Under the pieces are notes generated by a model that worked only from the letters and a program-made list of their open reading frames with translations, ran no database searches and was not told the origin of the DNA. The position numbers were made by a program, and so were the translations under genes. From Chryseobacterium gleum (GTDB lineage Bacteria; Bacteroidota; Bacteroidia; Flavobacteriales_D; Sanyastnellaceae), in NCBI GenBank assembly GCA_943330925.2, contig CALQJP020000162.1, forward strand, positions 1 to 6,062: a stretch of DNA of 6,062 nt, given 5' to 3'. Shown here piece after piece: positions 5,538-6,062 of this stretch (position 1 is the first letter of the stretch; every line of letters begins with the position of its first letter).

Positions 5538-6062
5538 ATGACGAAAAAACGCATACTCATTACAGGTGCAACCGGATTTCTGGGAAGGCACGTTGCAATG
5601 TTGTTGCGCGAACACGATTGTGTTTTTCTGTTAAGCCCGGGAAGTAAAGGAAAGAGCGCTCTTGAAGGCCTTAGCTATCATTCGGTGGATGATCTAATCG
5701 CAGCCGTCACTGAAGTGGATGTGGTCATTCATCTGGCGGCATTCATCCCGTATGGTAGCATGAATGAGCCTTCTGCGAGGCTTCAAGAAGTGAATGTGGA
5801 GCTTACACAACAACTCGCAAAGGCATATGCAGGTGCGCGATGGGTGTTCGCTTCATCCGTTTCTGTTTATGGCAATTCGAATGAAGCCGTAATAACCTCA
5901 AGCACAACAGCAACTCCTAATAATCCTTACGGACAATCGAAGCTCCAAGCCGAGCAGATCGTTTCGCAGCACCATAACGCTGCGATTATTCGTTTTTCGT
6001 CCATCATTGGCAAGGGCATGAAACCGGTGTCGATGATACCGAAATGGATTGAACAGGCGCGA
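5538..6062 (+). CDS. NAD(P)-dependent sugar epimerase/dehydratase (extended SDR), partial (C-terminal part beyond right edge)
   Basis: The ATG at 5538 opens a frame of 175 residues that reaches the window end without a stop. It begins MTKKRILITGATGFLGRHVA, with the Rossmann GxxGxxG motif at G10-G13-G16. VVIHLAA (62-68) is the usual fourth-strand motif of extended SDR enzymes. FASSVSVYG (104-112) supplies the active-site serine, probably S107, and NPYGQSKLQAEQ (129-140) the catalytic Y131-xxx-K135 pair. IIRFSSIIGKG (150-160) matches the strand after the catalytic helix. All catalytic residues expected in this part are present, so the enzyme is probably active. Families of this type interconvert nucleotide-linked sugars (for example UDP-glucose 4-epimerase or dTDP-sugar reductases), but the substrate-binding half lies beyond the edge, so substrate cannot be assigned. 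The seven-base gap to the HTTM-DCC gene and the exporter upstream suggest it makes a sugar precursor for the exported glycan. Confidence 0.9.
   Translation, partial: MTKKRILITGATGFLGRHVAMLLREHDCVFLLSPGSKGKSALEGLSYHSVDDLIAAVTEVDVVIHLAAFIPYGSMNEPSARLQEVNVELTQQLAKAYAGARWVFASSVSVYGNSNEAVITSSTTATPNNPYGQSKLQAEQIVSQHHNAAIIRFSSIIGKGMKPVSMIPKWIEQAR

Noticed and set aside
5090..5560. Minus-strand frame of 156 codons opposite the end of the HTTM-DCC gene
   Set aside because: It spans the operon junction antisense to two good coding frames and shows no recognisable motif.

Overview
The window looks like a chromosomal segment of a Bacteroidetes bacterium (Bacteroidota, possibly a flavobacterium-like lineage). 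Three things suggest this. A perfect match to the Bacteroidetes promoter -7 element TAnnTTTG (TACATTTG, 1416-1423) lies upstream of the rightward gene set. The starts have no Shine-Dalgarno sequence. The first protein belongs to a vWA family I know from that phylum. The assignment is inferred from these features and not from a database match. Base composition is moderate, with an AT-richer patch in the middle of the long gene at 3629-5530.

Left part, minus strand (1-1300): a CvpA-family membrane protein (728-1279) is followed, after an 87-base gap with a short inverted repeat, by a vWA-domain protein with an intact MIDAS start motif. The vWA gene runs off the left edge, so only its first 213 residues are visible. 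These genes look like housekeeping or envelope-associated functions and are divergent from the rest.

Middle (1280-1454): a short divergent intergenic region carrying the likely promoter of the rightward genes.

Right part, plus strand (1455-6062): four tightly packed genes with gaps of 11, 3 and 7 bases, almost certainly one operon. The first two are the permease and the ATPase of a Wzm/Wzt-type polysaccharide ABC exporter; the ATPase carries a C-terminal extension of the Wzt carbohydrate-binding type. The third is a 633-residue fusion of an HTTM (vitamin-K-dependent gamma-carboxylase-like) membrane region, a DCC/DUF393 thiol-redox domain with DGECPLC, a further membrane segment and an unassigned C-terminal domain. 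The fourth is an NAD-dependent sugar epimerase/dehydratase-type SDR protein that runs off the right edge. Together they suggest the start of a surface-glycan (O-antigen-like) export and synthesis locus. The HTTM-DCC fusion is the least expected component and the best candidate for something poorly described. I see no RNA gene, CRISPR array, insertion sequence or attachment site.
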